A DNA stretch of 64,000 nucleotides from Longimicrobiales bacterium (lineage in GTDB: Bacteria; Gemmatimonadota; Gemmatimonadetes; Longimicrobiales; Gaopeijiaceae), in the NCBI GenBank assembly GCA_958296005.1, contig CATQHQ010000002.1, positions 1,423,501 through 1,487,500 on the forward strand, read 5' to 3'. The notes under the pieces were generated by a model. The model saw nothing but the letters and a program-made list of their open reading frames with translations, did not search any database and was not told the origin of the DNA. This document shows, in pieces, positions 36,841 to 45,977 of the stretch. Position 1 is the stretch's first letter, and each line of letters opens with the position of its first letter. Both the position numbers and the translations under genes were made by a program.

Positions 36841-37809
36841 CTAACAGTTTAGCCGAGGATTGCGGCGGAGACAAGACCGAGCCTGGGCCACATCCTCCCG
36901 CATCTGTTCGGCCAGCGCCCGCTCCGACGGAAAGGCGGCCACGGGCCGCAGCTTCTCGACCAACTCCAGCCGAAGCGTCTCGCCGTACAGCTGCCCGTCG
37001 AACTCCAGCAGGAAGACTTCCAGGGTGTCCGAAGCACCCGGAAATGTGGGCCGGGGACCGACGTGGAGAGCGCCCATGACGCGTACCGAGCCGGTGGACG
37101 CCCAGCAAGCGTAGATGCCGGCGCCCGGCGTCAGCTTGTCCTCTTCCGCGACGTGGACGTTTGCCGTCGGGAAGCCGAGCGACCGGCCTCGTCCGTCGCC
37201 CCGAACGACGCGGCCGCTCACAGAGTAGGGACGGCCCAGAGCGCGGGCGGCGTCCCCGACCCTGCCCTCCGCCACGGCCCGGCGAACGGTGGACGACGAC
37301 ACGGTCGCGTCGCCGGCGGCCACGGCGGCCACCACGTCCAAGTCGAAGTCTTCTACGGCCGCGATCTCCCGCAGGACGTCCGCGTTGCCCGCCCTGCCCT
37401 TGCCGAAGCCGTGGTCGTGACCGATCACGAGCTCGGTCATGCCCAGGCCGTCCAGCAGGACCTTCCTGACGAAGCGCCGAGGCGAGTACTCCTGGAGTGC
37501 GGGGGTGAAGGCGAGGAACACTGCGTAGTCCAGGCCGGTCTCGGCCAGCAGCCGCTTCTTCTCCCGGGGCGTGGTCAGCAGCTTGGGCGCCCGGGCAGGC
37601 GCCACGACCCGCAGCGGGTGTGGATCGAAGGTGACCAGGACGCTGCGGCCGCCCCGGGACCGGGCGCGGGCCACGATCTCCTGCAAGACGGCGCGGTGCC
37701 CCAAGTGCACGCCGTCGAAGGTACCGACCGTAGCGACCACGGGGCGGCCGTCGCGGGGCAACGCCCTGCCCATTGCGACACCCTCGGCCCGGCACTCCAA
37801 GCTATCCAC
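36841..37809 (-). CDS. ribF: Bifunctional riboflavin kinase / FAD synthetase
   Basis: 322 residues from GTG 37809, which overlaps the truB stop; ATG 37773 with GAGGGTG upstream would give 310 residues. The N-terminal nucleotidyltransferase has [17 protein letters not shown] and [15 protein letters not shown], then [12 protein letters not shown]; the C-terminal kinase has [14 protein letters not shown]. It makes FMN and FAD. Position between truB and rpsO is typical. Confidence 0.95.
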   Translation of the reverse strand: MDSLECRAEGVAMGRALPRDGRPVVATVGTFDGVHLGHRAVLQEIVARARSRGGRSVLVTFDPHPLRVVAPARAPKLLTTPREKKRLLAETGLDYAVFLAFTPALQEYSPRRFVRKVLLDGLGMTELVIGHDHGFGKGRAGNADVLREIAAVEDFDLDVVAAVAAGDATVSSSTVRRAVAEGRVGDAARALGRPYSVSGRVVRGDGRGRSLGFPTANVHVAEEDKLTPGAGIYACWASTGSVRVMGALHVGPRPTFPGASDTLEVFLLEFDGQLYGETLRLELVEKLRPVAAFPSERALAEQMREDVAQARSCLRRNPRLNC

Positions 37810-38689
37810 GCAGGAACACCTTTCGCGGCTTCAACACCCCGTCCGCCACGGTGCCGACGGCCGCAAGCTCGCCGTCAGGAAGCACGACGGCGACTGGGCC
37901 CACGTCCTCGGCGGCGAACTCGGCAGCGGCGTCGCCGACGGCCACCCCTTGGCCTCCCGCCAGCTTCGCGGCGTCTTCTGGGCCGACCTGCACCCGAGCC
38001 AGGTGCGCCATGGCATCCGTCGCGCAGATCCAAGCGCCCACCGGTGGACGGCCTGCCCTCACGGACTCCAGCGAGGCGGCGGTCCCGACGTGGAAGCCGC
38101 CCACTCGGTGGCGGCGAAGCGCCGTCAGGTGGCAACCCGTTCCAAGACGCTCGCCCAGCTCCGCCGCCAAGCTGCGAACGTACGTCCCGCTGCTGCAGGT
38201 CACCCGAAAGCGCAGTTCGGGGGGCTCCACGGCCAGCACGTCCAGGGAGCGAACCGTCACCAGCCGGGGGGCAAGGCGCACCTCCTCGCCGCGCCGAGCT
38301 CGCCGGTGGGCCGAGACGCCCCGCACCTTGACCGCCGAGTACGCTGGCGGCACTTGGGACAGCTGGCCGATCAGACCGCTCGCAACGGCGCGGATCCGCT
38401 CCGCGCCGACCTCTCGCCAGCGGTCGTCCTCCGACACGACGGCGCCCAGGCGGTCGTGGGTGTCGGTGGCCGCACCCAACCGCGCCACGGCCTCGTACTC
38501 CTTGTCCACTCCCACCAAGTACTCCAGCAGGCGGGTGGCTCGCCCCGTTCCCAGCACGAGGAGGCCCGTCGCAAAGGGGTCGAGCGTCCCGGCGTGACCC
38601 ACCTTGACGCCGCCAAGAGCCCGCTTGGCAAGCGCGACCACGTCGTGGGAAGTGGGACCGGCAGGCTTGTCCACGAGAAGGACGCCCAT
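37802..38689 (-). CDS. truB: tRNA pseudouridine(55) synthase TruB
   Basis: 295 residues. GVLLVDKPAGPTSHDVV at the start, catalytic Asp37 in KVGHAGTLDPFATGLL, and RVTCSSGTYVRSLAAELG. It makes the TPsiC-loop pseudouridine of tRNA. A TTG at 38713 overlapping the rbfA stop (TTGA) could add 8 residues. It is followed by ribF in overlapping fashion. Confidence 0.95.
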   Translation of the reverse strand: MGVLLVDKPAGPTSHDVVALAKRALGGVKVGHAGTLDPFATGLLVLGTGRATRLLEYLVGVDKEYEAVARLGAATDTHDRLGAVVSEDDRWREVGAERIRAVASGLIGQLSQVPPAYSAVKVRGVSAHRRARRGEEVRLAPRLVTVRSLDVLAVEPPELRFRVTCSSGTYVRSLAAELGERLGTGCHLTALRRHRVGGFHVGTAASLESVRAGRPPVGAWICATDAMAHLARVQVGPEDAAKLAGGQGVAVGDAAAEFAAEDVGPVAVVLPDGELAAVGTVADGVLKPRKVFLRG

Positions 38690-38709
38690 CGTGGGCGGCG
38701 CCGACCCGC

Positions 38710-39060
38710 TCAAGAGTTCCCCGGCGGCAGGACTTCCTTGAGGATCTGTTCGATCCGGCTGCCGGCCTCCGCGGAGTCGTCCCGGAGAAAGCGCAGTTCT
38801 GGCATCCGTCGGATCCGGCGTCCCCGGGCCAGCTCGGAACGCAGGAACGAACTCGAGCGGACCAGCGCCGTCATCGTCCGTTCCTGTTCCTCCGGCGTCC
38901 CGTGAGGCGCAACGTAGACTCGCGCCAGCCAAAGGTCCGCCGTGACCTCCACATCGGTAATGGAGAGGGGACCCACGTCTGGATCTCGCACCACCGTCGC
39001 GATCTTGTCGGACAGGTCCCGGCGCAGCTGCTCGCCAAGGCGCACGCGACGGCGCGACAT
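38710..39060 (-). CDS. rbfA: Ribosome-binding factor A
   Basis: 116 residues. KH-like fold with LGEQLRRDLSDKIATVVRDPDVG, ITDVEVTADLWLARVYV and the C-terminal RRMPELRFLRDDSAEAGSRIEQIL, typical of RbfA. It assists 16S 5'-end maturation. Its ATG shares one base with the stop of the DUF503 gene (TGATG). Confidence 0.94.
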   Translation of the reverse strand: MSRRRVRLGEQLRRDLSDKIATVVRDPDVGPLSITDVEVTADLWLARVYVAPHGTPEEQERTMTALVRSSSFLRSELARGRRIRRMPELRFLRDDSAEAGSRIEQILKEVLPPGNS

Positions 39061-39338
39061 CAGAACCGCTCGGTGGAGCTTCCCACGACCCGCACCCCCC
39101 TCGCGTCCGCCACGAGTCGGTCCACCGAGGCGAGGATCGAGTCCGCCTGAGCGCTGTGGGCCGCCAGAAACGCGACCGAGAGGCGGGCTCGGTTCCGCAG
39201 GTCCTGAAGACCCGACTCCACCACCGAGACGTTCATCTTGGCGAGGCGGTCCTTGATCGAACGGAGAACGGACCGCTTGTCCTTGAGGGACGCGGCGCCG
39301 GGGACGAGCAGCTCCCAGGTGGACACGGTGACGATCAC
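39060..39338 (-). CDS. DUF503 (YlxP-like) small protein
   Basis: 92 residues from GTG 39338. SLKDKRSVLRSIKDRL and NVSVVESGLQD are the family signature. YlxP-type proteins lie between infB and rbfA in many bacteria, as here, and are thought to help ribosome assembly; the biochemical role is not established. Confidence 0.88.
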   Translation of the reverse strand: MIVTVSTWELLVPGAASLKDKRSVLRSIKDRLAKMNVSVVESGLQDLRNRARLSVAFLAAHSAQADSILASVDRLVADARGVRVVGSSTERF

Positions 39339-39354
39339 CGCCGGGAAGGAGTCC

Positions 39355-42066
39355 TCAGCCCTGTCCCGCGGTGGCCAGGGTCCGGGCGACTTCCTCGACG
39401 CGGTAGGTCTCGATCACGTCGCCCACCTTCAGGTCGTTGAAGTTGGCGATGCCGATGCCGCACTCGAAGCCTTCCCTAACCTCCCGCACGTCTTCCTTGA
39501 AGCGCTTGAGGGAGGAGACCTCGCCCTCGTAGACGACGATCCCGTCGCGAACCAACCGAGCCCGTCCGCTCCGGCGCATTACGCCCTCGGTGACGTAGCT
39601 CCCGCCGATCGTCCCCACGCCCTTGATCTTGAAGATCACCCGCACTTCCGCCGCGCCCACCACGCTCTCTCGCCGCTCCGGCGCGAGGAGGCCCTCGAGC
39701 GCTGCCTTCACATCGTCCACGGCCTCGTAGATCACGTCGTAGATGCGGATGTCCACCTTCTCACGTGCCGCCGACTGCCGGGAGCCCGTGTCGGGCCGGA
39801 CCCGGAAGCCGATGATCACGGCCCCCGAAGCCAGAGCGAGCATCACATCGGACTCGTTGACCGCGCCGACGCCCCGGTGCACGATCTCGACCCGAACCTC
39901 GTCGGTCGACAGCAGCGCCAGTGAGTCCGAGAGCGCTTGGACGGACCCGTCCACGTCGCCCTTGATGACCACCTGCAACACGCCCGTCTTGCCCGAGGCC
40001 AGCAACTGGGAGAAGTCGCCCAGCCGGATGCCCCGCTCCTTGATCCGAAGCTGCTTCTCGCGGTCGAGCCGCTGGCGGTTGGCGGCGATCGAGGAGGCTT
40101 CGATCGAGTCCATGGCCTGAAACGCGTCGCCGGCTCGGGGCACGCCCGAGGACCCTAGGATCTGGACGGGAATGCCTGGACCCACCGCTTCGACGGCGTT
40201 GCCGCGCTCGTCGAGCAAGGCTCGGATGCGGCCGTCGTGCAGCCCGGCGACGAAGCTGTCGCCCACCCGCAGCGTGCCCCTCTGGATCAGAACCGTGGCG
40301 AGCGGTCCCTTCCCGACGTCCAGCTCCGCCTCGACGATGATGCCCGTGGCCTCGCGGGACGGATTGGCGGCGAGCTCCAGAAGTTCAGCCTGGAGCAGGA
40401 CCTTCTCCAGCAGGTCGTCCATCCCCTCGCCGGTCTTGGCCGACACTTCGGCAACCATGGCGTCGCCGCCGAACTCCTCGACGGTGACGCCGTGCTGCAG
40501 GAGGCTCTGCTTGACGCGGGCCGGGTCGGCGGAGGGCAAGTCGATCTTGTTTACCGCCACCACCAAAGGCACGCCTGCGTTCTTTGCGTGGCTGATCGCC
40601 TCCACCGTCTGGGGCATGACCGCGTCGTCGGCGGCCACGACCAGCACCACGAGGTCCGTGAGTTCCGCTCCCCGAGCCCGCATCGCCGTGAACGCTGCGT
40701 GGCCGGGAGTGTCCAGGAAGGAGATCGTCCGGCTTCCGTCCAGCTCCACGTGGTAGGCACCGATGTGCTGGGTGATCCCCCCTGCCTCGCCGGCGACCAC
40801 GTTGGTGTTCCGGATCCAGTCCAGAAGGCGCGTCTTTCCGTGGTCCACATGGCCCATGACCGTGACCACCGGCGGCCGGGGGCGAAGGTCGGCCGGGTCG
40901 TCCTTCTCTTCCAGCACCGGCGCCGGCATGTAGTCCGACTCCCGGACGGCAACGAAGCCGAAGCCCTCCAGGAGGAGTTCGATCTGGTCGAAGTCCAGGC
41001 GTTGGTTGATCGTCACCATGAGGCCCATGTTCCTGAAGGCCGACCCGATGATCTCGGTGGGCGCCGTCTTGATCAGCTCCGCCAGCTCGGCGACCGTGAG
41101 GTACTCGTTGACCCGAACCGTCTTGGCTTCGACGGCCCGGACTTCGGCGACCCTCTCCTCCTCGGCAGCCCGCAACTCCTTCGCCGTCGCCAGGGCGGCC
41201 TTCCCCTTGCGAGTCTTCTTGCGGCTGCCGCCCTTGATCTCCGCCAGCACCCGCTGGACGTTCTCCTTCGCGGCGTGGCGATCCGGTGCAGGTCGGCGCC
41301 TGCCCTTCTTCCGCTTCTGCTTCTTCCGGCCGTCGGGCGTGTACCCTTCGGCCTGGATGCGGACCTTGCCGCCCGGCCCAGCGCTGGCCGCCGGCTTCGC
41401 AGGGGCCCCCTCCCGCGCCGGGGCCGGCCTCTCCGGGAGACGCGCGGACGGCACGGCGGGACGAGCGGATGCAGCGGGCAGACGAGCTGCCGGCGTCGGG
41501 GCGCTCTCCGGGACCGCGGGCTGCGGCGGCGCCGTGGACTCTTCCGACGCCGTGGCGAGGTCGGGGACGGCTTCGACTTCGACGACGGGCGCCGTGGGCT
41601 CGGACGGCGGTTCCTTCGGCTCGGATGCCGCCTCCGGTTCAGCGGACTGCGACGGCCCGGCAACGGGAAGCTGCTCGGTCGGCGGCGGCGCGGGTGTCGC
41701 GACCACCGCGTCCTGGGGCTCGCCAGCCGCCTGAGCGGGTGCATCGGTTTCCGGCGCCGGCGCCTCGGTCGCAGCGGGCGCCGCAACCGGGACGGCTTCT
41801 TGGACCGGCACCTTGCGGGCCCGGCGGGGCGCCCGGCGACGGCGGCGTGTGGGCTTGCTGGCCTTCGCCGCAGCCTTCATGACCTCCGCGGCGTTTCCGC
41901 GGCCCGCCCTTCGCTCCCGTTCGAGGCGGGTCTGGATCCGCGCGACGTCGGCGTCGGCAAGGGGCGCGTCGGAGTGCCCGACCCGAACGCCGGAATCCCG
42001 CAGAAACCGGAGCAAGAGGTCGGGGGCGACCTTCAGATCGACCGCCAGCTCCTTCACCCGCATCAT
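39355..42066 (-). CDS. infB: Translation initiation factor IF-2
   Basis: 903 residues. A small N-terminal IF2_N module ([19 protein letters not shown]) is followed by a long low-complexity Ala/Pro/Glu linker (about residues 85-240) and a basic stretch, a second IF2_N, then the GTPase: [20 protein letters not shown], and beta-barrel domains to the C-terminus. It brings fMet-tRNA to the 30S subunit. Starts with tandem ATGs at 42066. Lies 33 bp after nusA. Confidence 0.96.
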   Translation of the reverse strand: MMRVKELAVDLKVAPDLLLRFLRDSGVRVGHSDAPLADADVARIQTRLERERRAGRGNAAEVMKAAAKASKPTRRRRRAPRRARKVPVQEAVPVAAPAATEAPAPETDAPAQAAGEPQDAVVATPAPPPTEQLPVAGPSQSAEPEAASEPKEPPSEPTAPVVEVEAVPDLATASEESTAPPQPAVPESAPTPAARLPAASARPAVPSARLPERPAPAREGAPAKPAASAGPGGKVRIQAEGYTPDGRKKQKRKKGRRRPAPDRHAAKENVQRVLAEIKGGSRKKTRKGKAALATAKELRAAEEERVAEVRAVEAKTVRVNEYLTVAELAELIKTAPTEIIGSAFRNMGLMVTINQRLDFDQIELLLEGFGFVAVRESDYMPAPVLEEKDDPADLRPRPPVVTVMGHVDHGKTRLLDWIRNTNVVAGEAGGITQHIGAYHVELDGSRTISFLDTPGHAAFTAMRARGAELTDLVVLVVAADDAVMPQTVEAISHAKNAGVPLVVAVNKIDLPSADPARVKQSLLQHGVTVEEFGGDAMVAEVSAKTGEGMDDLLEKVLLQAELLELAANPSREATGIIVEAELDVGKGPLATVLIQRGTLRVGDSFVAGLHDGRIRALLDERGNAVEAVGPGIPVQILGSSGVPRAGDAFQAMDSIEASSIAANRQRLDREKQLRIKERGIRLGDFSQLLASGKTGVLQVVIKGDVDGSVQALSDSLALLSTDEVRVEIVHRGVGAVNESDVMLALASGAVIIGFRVRPDTGSRQSAAREKVDIRIYDVIYEAVDDVKAALEGLLAPERRESVVGAAEVRVIFKIKGVGTIGGSYVTEGVMRRSGRARLVRDGIVVYEGEVSSLKRFKEDVREVREGFECGIGIANFNDLKVGDVIETYRVEEVARTLATAGQG

Positions 42067-42099
42067 GGCAGGATCCCCGTTCGCCGGCCCCCTGCCGCC

Positions 42100-43470
42100 T
42101 TACGACGCGCCTGCATCGCCCCCGCTTCCGGTTTCGGCTTCGGCCGGCTCGTCACTCACCACGTCCGAGTCGATCACGGTCAGTTGATCGACCAGCGCAA
42201 CCAGCTCCAGGGCCGCCTCTTCGGTAATGCCCTCGATCGCCAAGAAGTCGGTCTTGCCCAGCTCGATGACGTCCCGGAAGCTGTCGTAGCCCGCGCCTTC
42301 CAGGGCTGCCAGCGTGTTGCCGTCCAAGGACAGTTCGCTCAACGGGAAGTCGGACGTCTCGTACGAGGGGTCGCCGGCATCGGCGAAGATCGACATGTCC
42401 GACCCCCGATCCACCCACTCCCGGGAACCGTAGAGGTCGATCTGCCAACCGATCAGCTGGGAGGCCAAGCGCACGTTCTGACCGTTCCTGCCGATCGCCA
42501 GGGAGAGCTGGTCCTCGTCGACGATCGCGGTGATCACTTGGCTTTGCGGCTCCGCGACGACCTTCGCCACTCGGGCCGGCGCAAGAGCACGACGGGCAAA
42601 GACCTCGGGCTCCGGGTGCCACGGCACGATGTCGATCCGCTCCCCCCCCAACTCGGACACCACCGCCTGGACTCGGGATCCCTTGAGCCCCACGCACGCG
42701 CCCACCGGGTCGATCGACTCGTCGCGGCTGTGGACGGCGATCTTGGTTCGCCCTCCCACCTCCCGGGTCAGTTCCTTGATCTCGACGATCCCCTGATAGA
42801 TCTCCGGCACTTCCAGCTTGAAGAGGGCCGCGACGAAGAGGGGATCGGCGCGGGACAGGATCAGCCGGGGACCTCGGGTCGTCTCCTCGACCCTCTTGAG
42901 GACGGCACGGATCGACTCCCCTTGGCGGAAGCGCTCTCGGGGGTTCTGCTCCTTCCACGGGATGATCGCCTCCGCGTCCCGGGAACGGTTTAGAATAAGG
43001 ACCAGCTTGCCCCGCTCGATCTGCTGAACTTGGCCCGAGAGGAGCTCGCCCACCCGATCCGAGTACTCGTCGCGGATGCGCTGGCGCTCGCCTTCCCGCA
43101 CCAGCTGCACGATCCGCTGCTTCGCCGCCATCACGGCGTTGCGTCCGAACTCGGAGAACTCGACGGGGATCTCCATCACGTCGCCGACCTCGTAGGTGGG
43201 ATCGTCCCACCTGGCCTCCTCCAGCAGGATCTCCGACGACGAGTCCTCTACCGCATCGACGACGCGCTTCAGGACGACGATCTCGATCTCGCCGGCCACG
43301 TCGTCGATGACGATCTCGGCGTCGACGTTGGGGCCGAATATCCGCGCGAGGCCCGCGTGAATCGCGTCGCGGATCAGCTCGTTGACTTCTTCCGGCTCGA
43401 GGCTCTTGGAAGCGGCGATCTCGCGGAACGCGGCGAGGACCTGACCCGAGTTGATCACGACGTCCTCCAT
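42100..43470 (-). CDS. nusA: Transcription termination/antitermination factor NusA
   Basis: 456 residues. N-terminal RNAP-binding domain, S1 (GELLSGQVQQIERGKLVLIL), then two KH domains (VGACVGLKGSRVQAVVSELGG and LSLAIGRNGQNVRLASQLIG). An extra helix-hairpin-helix-like C-terminal segment (ALEGAGYDSFRDVIELGKTD) and an acidic tail are present. The ATG lies 16 bp inside rimP, so the two are coupled. Confidence 0.95.
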   Translation of the reverse strand: MEDVVINSGQVLAAFREIAASKSLEPEEVNELIRDAIHAGLARIFGPNVDAEIVIDDVAGEIEIVVLKRVVDAVEDSSSEILLEEARWDDPTYEVGDVMEIPVEFSEFGRNAVMAAKQRIVQLVREGERQRIRDEYSDRVGELLSGQVQQIERGKLVLILNRSRDAEAIIPWKEQNPRERFRQGESIRAVLKRVEETTRGPRLILSRADPLFVAALFKLEVPEIYQGIVEIKELTREVGGRTKIAVHSRDESIDPVGACVGLKGSRVQAVVSELGGERIDIVPWHPEPEVFARRALAPARVAKVVAEPQSQVITAIVDEDQLSLAIGRNGQNVRLASQLIGWQIDLYGSREWVDRGSDMSIFADAGDPSYETSDFPLSELSLDGNTLAALEGAGYDSFRDVIELGKTDFLAIEGITEEAALELVALVDQLTVIDSDVVSDEPAEAETGSGGDAGAS

Positions 43471-43949
43471 TCGTGAACCAAGTGGGCGGCTTCGACTTGC
43501 GACCTGGGAACTTCCACCTGTTCGCCTCCGCTCAGCCGCAGGCGTATCGCGGCGGAGCCGTTGTCGGCGGCGGCAAGACCCAGCAGCTCCCCTTCCAGGC
43601 GGGACGCCCGGCCGCAGAGGAGATCGCGGCCCTTCACGGCCACGAGTCGCCCTCGGAACCGGTCGAAGTCGCGTCCTTTCGTCAGCGGTCGATCCAACCC
43701 AGGCGACGAGACCTCCAGCACGTACCTGTCGGGCATTCCCGCCTCGGCTTCCAGCCAAGCCTCCAAGCTGCGGCTGACGCTCGCGCAGTCGCCGACGGAA
43801 ACGGGCCGGTCAAGTGCCGAGCGCTCGATCCGAAGCCGCACCACGGGACGCCGCGGCGAGCCCGCCCACTCCAGCTGCACGAGGTCGTAGCCCAGACTGG
43901 AGAGTCGTTCCTCCAGCCGGTTCGACGTCGTGTCGCGACGTGCCGCCAT
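43455..43949 (-). CDS. rimP: Ribosome maturation factor RimP
   Basis: 164 residues. GYDLVQLEWAGSPRRPVVRLRIE and YVLEVSSPGLDRPLTKGRDFDRFRGR are the family core; it is needed for 30S assembly. First gene of the rimP-nusA-infB operon. The ATG at 43949 has GGGGAG 7 nt upstream. Confidence 0.93.
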   Translation of the reverse strand: MAARRDTTSNRLEERLSSLGYDLVQLEWAGSPRRPVVRLRIERSALDRPVSVGDCASVSRSLEAWLEAEAGMPDRYVLEVSSPGLDRPLTKGRDFDRFRGRLVAVKGRDLLCGRASRLEGELLGLAAADNGSAAIRLRLSGGEQVEVPRSQVEAAHLVHEWRTS

Positions 43950-43974
43950 GTGCCGCTCCCCGTGGGAATGGGAC

Positions 43975-44002
43975 AAAAAAAGCAGGGGCCACCTTCTCCC
44001 CC
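43975..44002 (-). terminator. Possible attenuator in the rimP-nusA leader
   Basis: On the leftward strand a GGGG/CCCC stem with a 9-nt loop is followed three bases later by seven T residues, 25 nt before the rimP start. This resembles a weak intrinsic terminator within the 5' leader. A short stem makes it uncertain. Confidence 0.35.
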
Positions 44003-44042
44003 ACTCCAAAGGGACCGCAGAAGCGACCCCGCCAGCACGAAT

Positions 44043-44071
44043 AGTATAGCCTGAACCGGGCTTGTAGTCGA
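44043..44071 (-). promoter_or_regulatory. Sigma-70 promoter of the rimP-nusA-infB operon
   Basis: TCGACT (-35, rc of 44066-44071), 17-bp spacer, TATACT (-10, rc of 44043-44048). Transcription would start near 44036, giving a leader of about 90 nt before rimP. It lies in the only sizeable gap upstream, after the stop of murA. Confidence 0.6.
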
Positions 44072-44078
44072 GTCTCGC

Positions 44079-45356
44079 TTAATCGATGCGCTCTATCTCG
44101 GCCCCTAGGATCCCCAGGCGCTCGTCGATCCGTTCGTACCCCCGCTCGATCTGATTGGCGTTGCGGATGCGGCTCTCGCCCTCCGCGCCGAGGGCGGCGA
44201 TGAGCATCGCCATCCCTGCCCGGATGTCCGGGCTCTCCATCGTGCTGCCGCGGAGAGGCGACGGTCCGATCACGATGACCCGATGGGGGTCGCAGAGGAT
44301 GATGCGGGCGCCCATGCCCACAAGCTTGTCGGTGAAGAACATCCGCGACTCGAACATCTTCTCGTGGATCAGGACCGATCCCTTGGCCTGCGTGGCGGCC
44401 ACCACGGCGATGGAGGTGAGGTCGGCAGGGAACGCCGGCCACGGCCCGTCGTCGACCTTCGGCACATGCCCGAAGACGTCCATGTCGATCTCGGGCGTGG
44501 CCCGCCCGTCCACCACCAAGTTGCGCCCGTCCAGTCGGCACTCGATGCCCAGGCGACGGAAGCCCAGCAAGGTGGAGTCCAGGTGCTCCACCGGAGCGTC
44601 TTGGATTACGAGGAGGCTCCGGGTGACGGCAGCCAGACCGATGAACGATCCGGTCTCAATGTGATCGGGGCCGATCTCGATCTCGGCGGCACCGAGCTGG
44701 GACGCGCCGCGAACGACCAGCGTGGAGCTTCCCACCCCGCTTATCTGCGCGCCCATGGCGTTGAGGAGTCGGCAGAGGTCCTGCACGTGGGGCTCGGCGG
44801 CGGCGTTGCGGATCGTGGTCTTGCCTTCGGCGAGCGCGGCCGCCATGACCGCGTTCTCGGTCGCGGTGACCGACGGTTCGTCGAGGAAGAAGTTGGCGCC
44901 CGTCAGTGCTGGCGCTTCGATCTTCAGGTCCGCGGAAGTGTCCACCGACGCGCCCAGCGCCTGAAAGGCCAAGAGGTGGGTGTCGAGACGGCGGCGGCCG
45001 ATCACGTCCCCTCCCGGGGGTGGAAGGCAGACCTTGCCGAAGCGGGCCAGAAGCGGGCCGGCGAGGAGGATCGAGGCCCGGATCCGCTCCGCCAGAGCCG
45101 GGTCGGGCCGCTGGGCGGCCACATTGGCGCCGTCTACCTCGACGGTGTTCGGGCCGGTCCAGGCGACGCTGGCGCCCAGCGACTCCATGATCTCCAGCAG
45201 GGTGACCACGTCCCGGATTCGGGGCACGTTTCGAACGACGACCCGTTCCGCCGACATGAGCGTGGCCGCGAGCACCGGAAGCGCTGCGTTCTTGTTCCCC
45301 GCGGGACGGATGGCGCCGCTCAGCGAGCGGCCGCCGGTCACCACAAACGTTGGCAT
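44079..45356 (-). CDS. murA: UDP-N-acetylglucosamine 1-carboxyvinyltransferase (MurA), Cys-to-Asp variant
   Basis: 425 residues, full length. GAIRPAGNKNAALPVLAA carries the conserved Lys22-Asn23; FFTDKLVGMGARIILCDPHRV and the DIRAGMAMLIAALGA segment are typical. It transfers enolpyruvate from PEP to UDP-GlcNAc, the first committed step of peptidoglycan synthesis. At the active-site loop, where most MurA read GGCxIGxR, this one reads GGDVIGRRRLDTH: Asp117 replaces the Cys alkylated by fosfomycin. The same replacement in Mycobacterium and Chlamydia MurA confers natural fosfomycin resistance. A -10-like box sits 7 nt before the ATG. Confidence 0.96.
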   Translation of the reverse strand: MPTFVVTGGRSLSGAIRPAGNKNAALPVLAATLMSAERVVVRNVPRIRDVVTLLEIMESLGASVAWTGPNTVEVDGANVAAQRPDPALAERIRASILLAGPLLARFGKVCLPPPGGDVIGRRRLDTHLLAFQALGASVDTSADLKIEAPALTGANFFLDEPSVTATENAVMAAALAEGKTTIRNAAAEPHVQDLCRLLNAMGAQISGVGSSTLVVRGASQLGAAEIEIGPDHIETGSFIGLAAVTRSLLVIQDAPVEHLDSTLLGFRRLGIECRLDGRNLVVDGRATPEIDMDVFGHVPKVDDGPWPAFPADLTSIAVVAATQAKGSVLIHEKMFESRMFFTDKLVGMGARIILCDPHRVIVIGPSPLRGSTMESPDIRAGMAMLIAALGAEGESRIRNANQIERGYERIDERLGILGAEIERID

Positions 45357-45363
45357 GATGGTC

Positions 45364-45369
45364 AATATA
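45364..45369 (-). promoter_or_regulatory. -10 box for a leaderless murA transcript
   Basis: TATATT (reverse strand) is separated from the murA ATG by exactly 7 nt. No good -35 box or Shine-Dalgarno is visible. The spacing equals that seen before the CoA ligase and the 51382 lipoprotein gene. Confidence 0.4.
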
Positions 45370-45433
45370 CCGAATTCCGGGCGGCCCTTATAGGTTCGGA
45401 GCGGAAGCCTTCTTCCCCGCAACCCTTCGCGCC

Positions 45434-45970
45434 ATGCCCCAAGACACCGTAGTCGTCGCCCTCGCTCGGGGCAGCCTCGAGTCGGCGACCGCGTGGATCA
45501 CGATCGGCTTGATCGTGGTCTGCGTCGCCGTTCTGGTGATTCTGGTTCTGGTCCTCGCGGAGCTGCGGAAGCTCTCCCGGAGCTGGAGCGAGTTCGCGGC
45601 GGCAACGACCGAGAGCGTCCAACCTCTCTTCCGCCATGCGGTCGGCGCGGCGCGGAGCCTGGACCAAGCCGCCGAGGCCGTCCGAGCGGAAGTGACCCGG
45701 GCCACCGGCGCGCTAGGGGGGATCGCCACCGGGCTGGACGACGCCGCCGTCCATCTGCGCCAGCGGCTTGCCGAGTTCGCGGCGCTTCTGGATCTGATCC
45801 AGTCCGAGGCGGAGGAAGGGGTGCTGGACGCGGCCGCGAAGCTTCGGATATTGCGGAGCGGAACGGGCTTGCTGCGACGGGGACGCAAGCGTGGCGAGGC
45901 GCCCGAAGACCGCGGCGAGCCCCCGCAGGCCGACGCTGAGGGAGGCGACGCCGAGGGAGACGACGCCTAG
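45434..45970 (+). CDS. Membrane-anchored helical protein (DUF948-like), unknown function
   Basis: 178 residues. One N-terminal membrane span (about residues 19-42: ITIGLIVVCVAVLVILVLVL), then a long predicted helical or coiled-coil region and a Gly/Glu/Asp-rich acidic tail. The pattern resembles DUF948 proteins, but I do not see a diagnostic motif. It is divergent from murA and converges on the helicase gene with 7 bp between stops. Confidence 0.7.
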   Translation: MPQDTVVVALARGSLESATAWITIGLIVVCVAVLVILVLVLAELRKLSRSWSEFAAATTESVQPLFRHAVGAARSLDQAAEAVRAEVTRATGALGGIATGLDDAAVHLRQRLAEFAALLDLIQSEAEEGVLDAAAKLRILRSGTGLLRRGRKRGEAPEDRGEPPQADAEGGDAEGDDA

Positions 45971-45977
45971 GCAGAGG

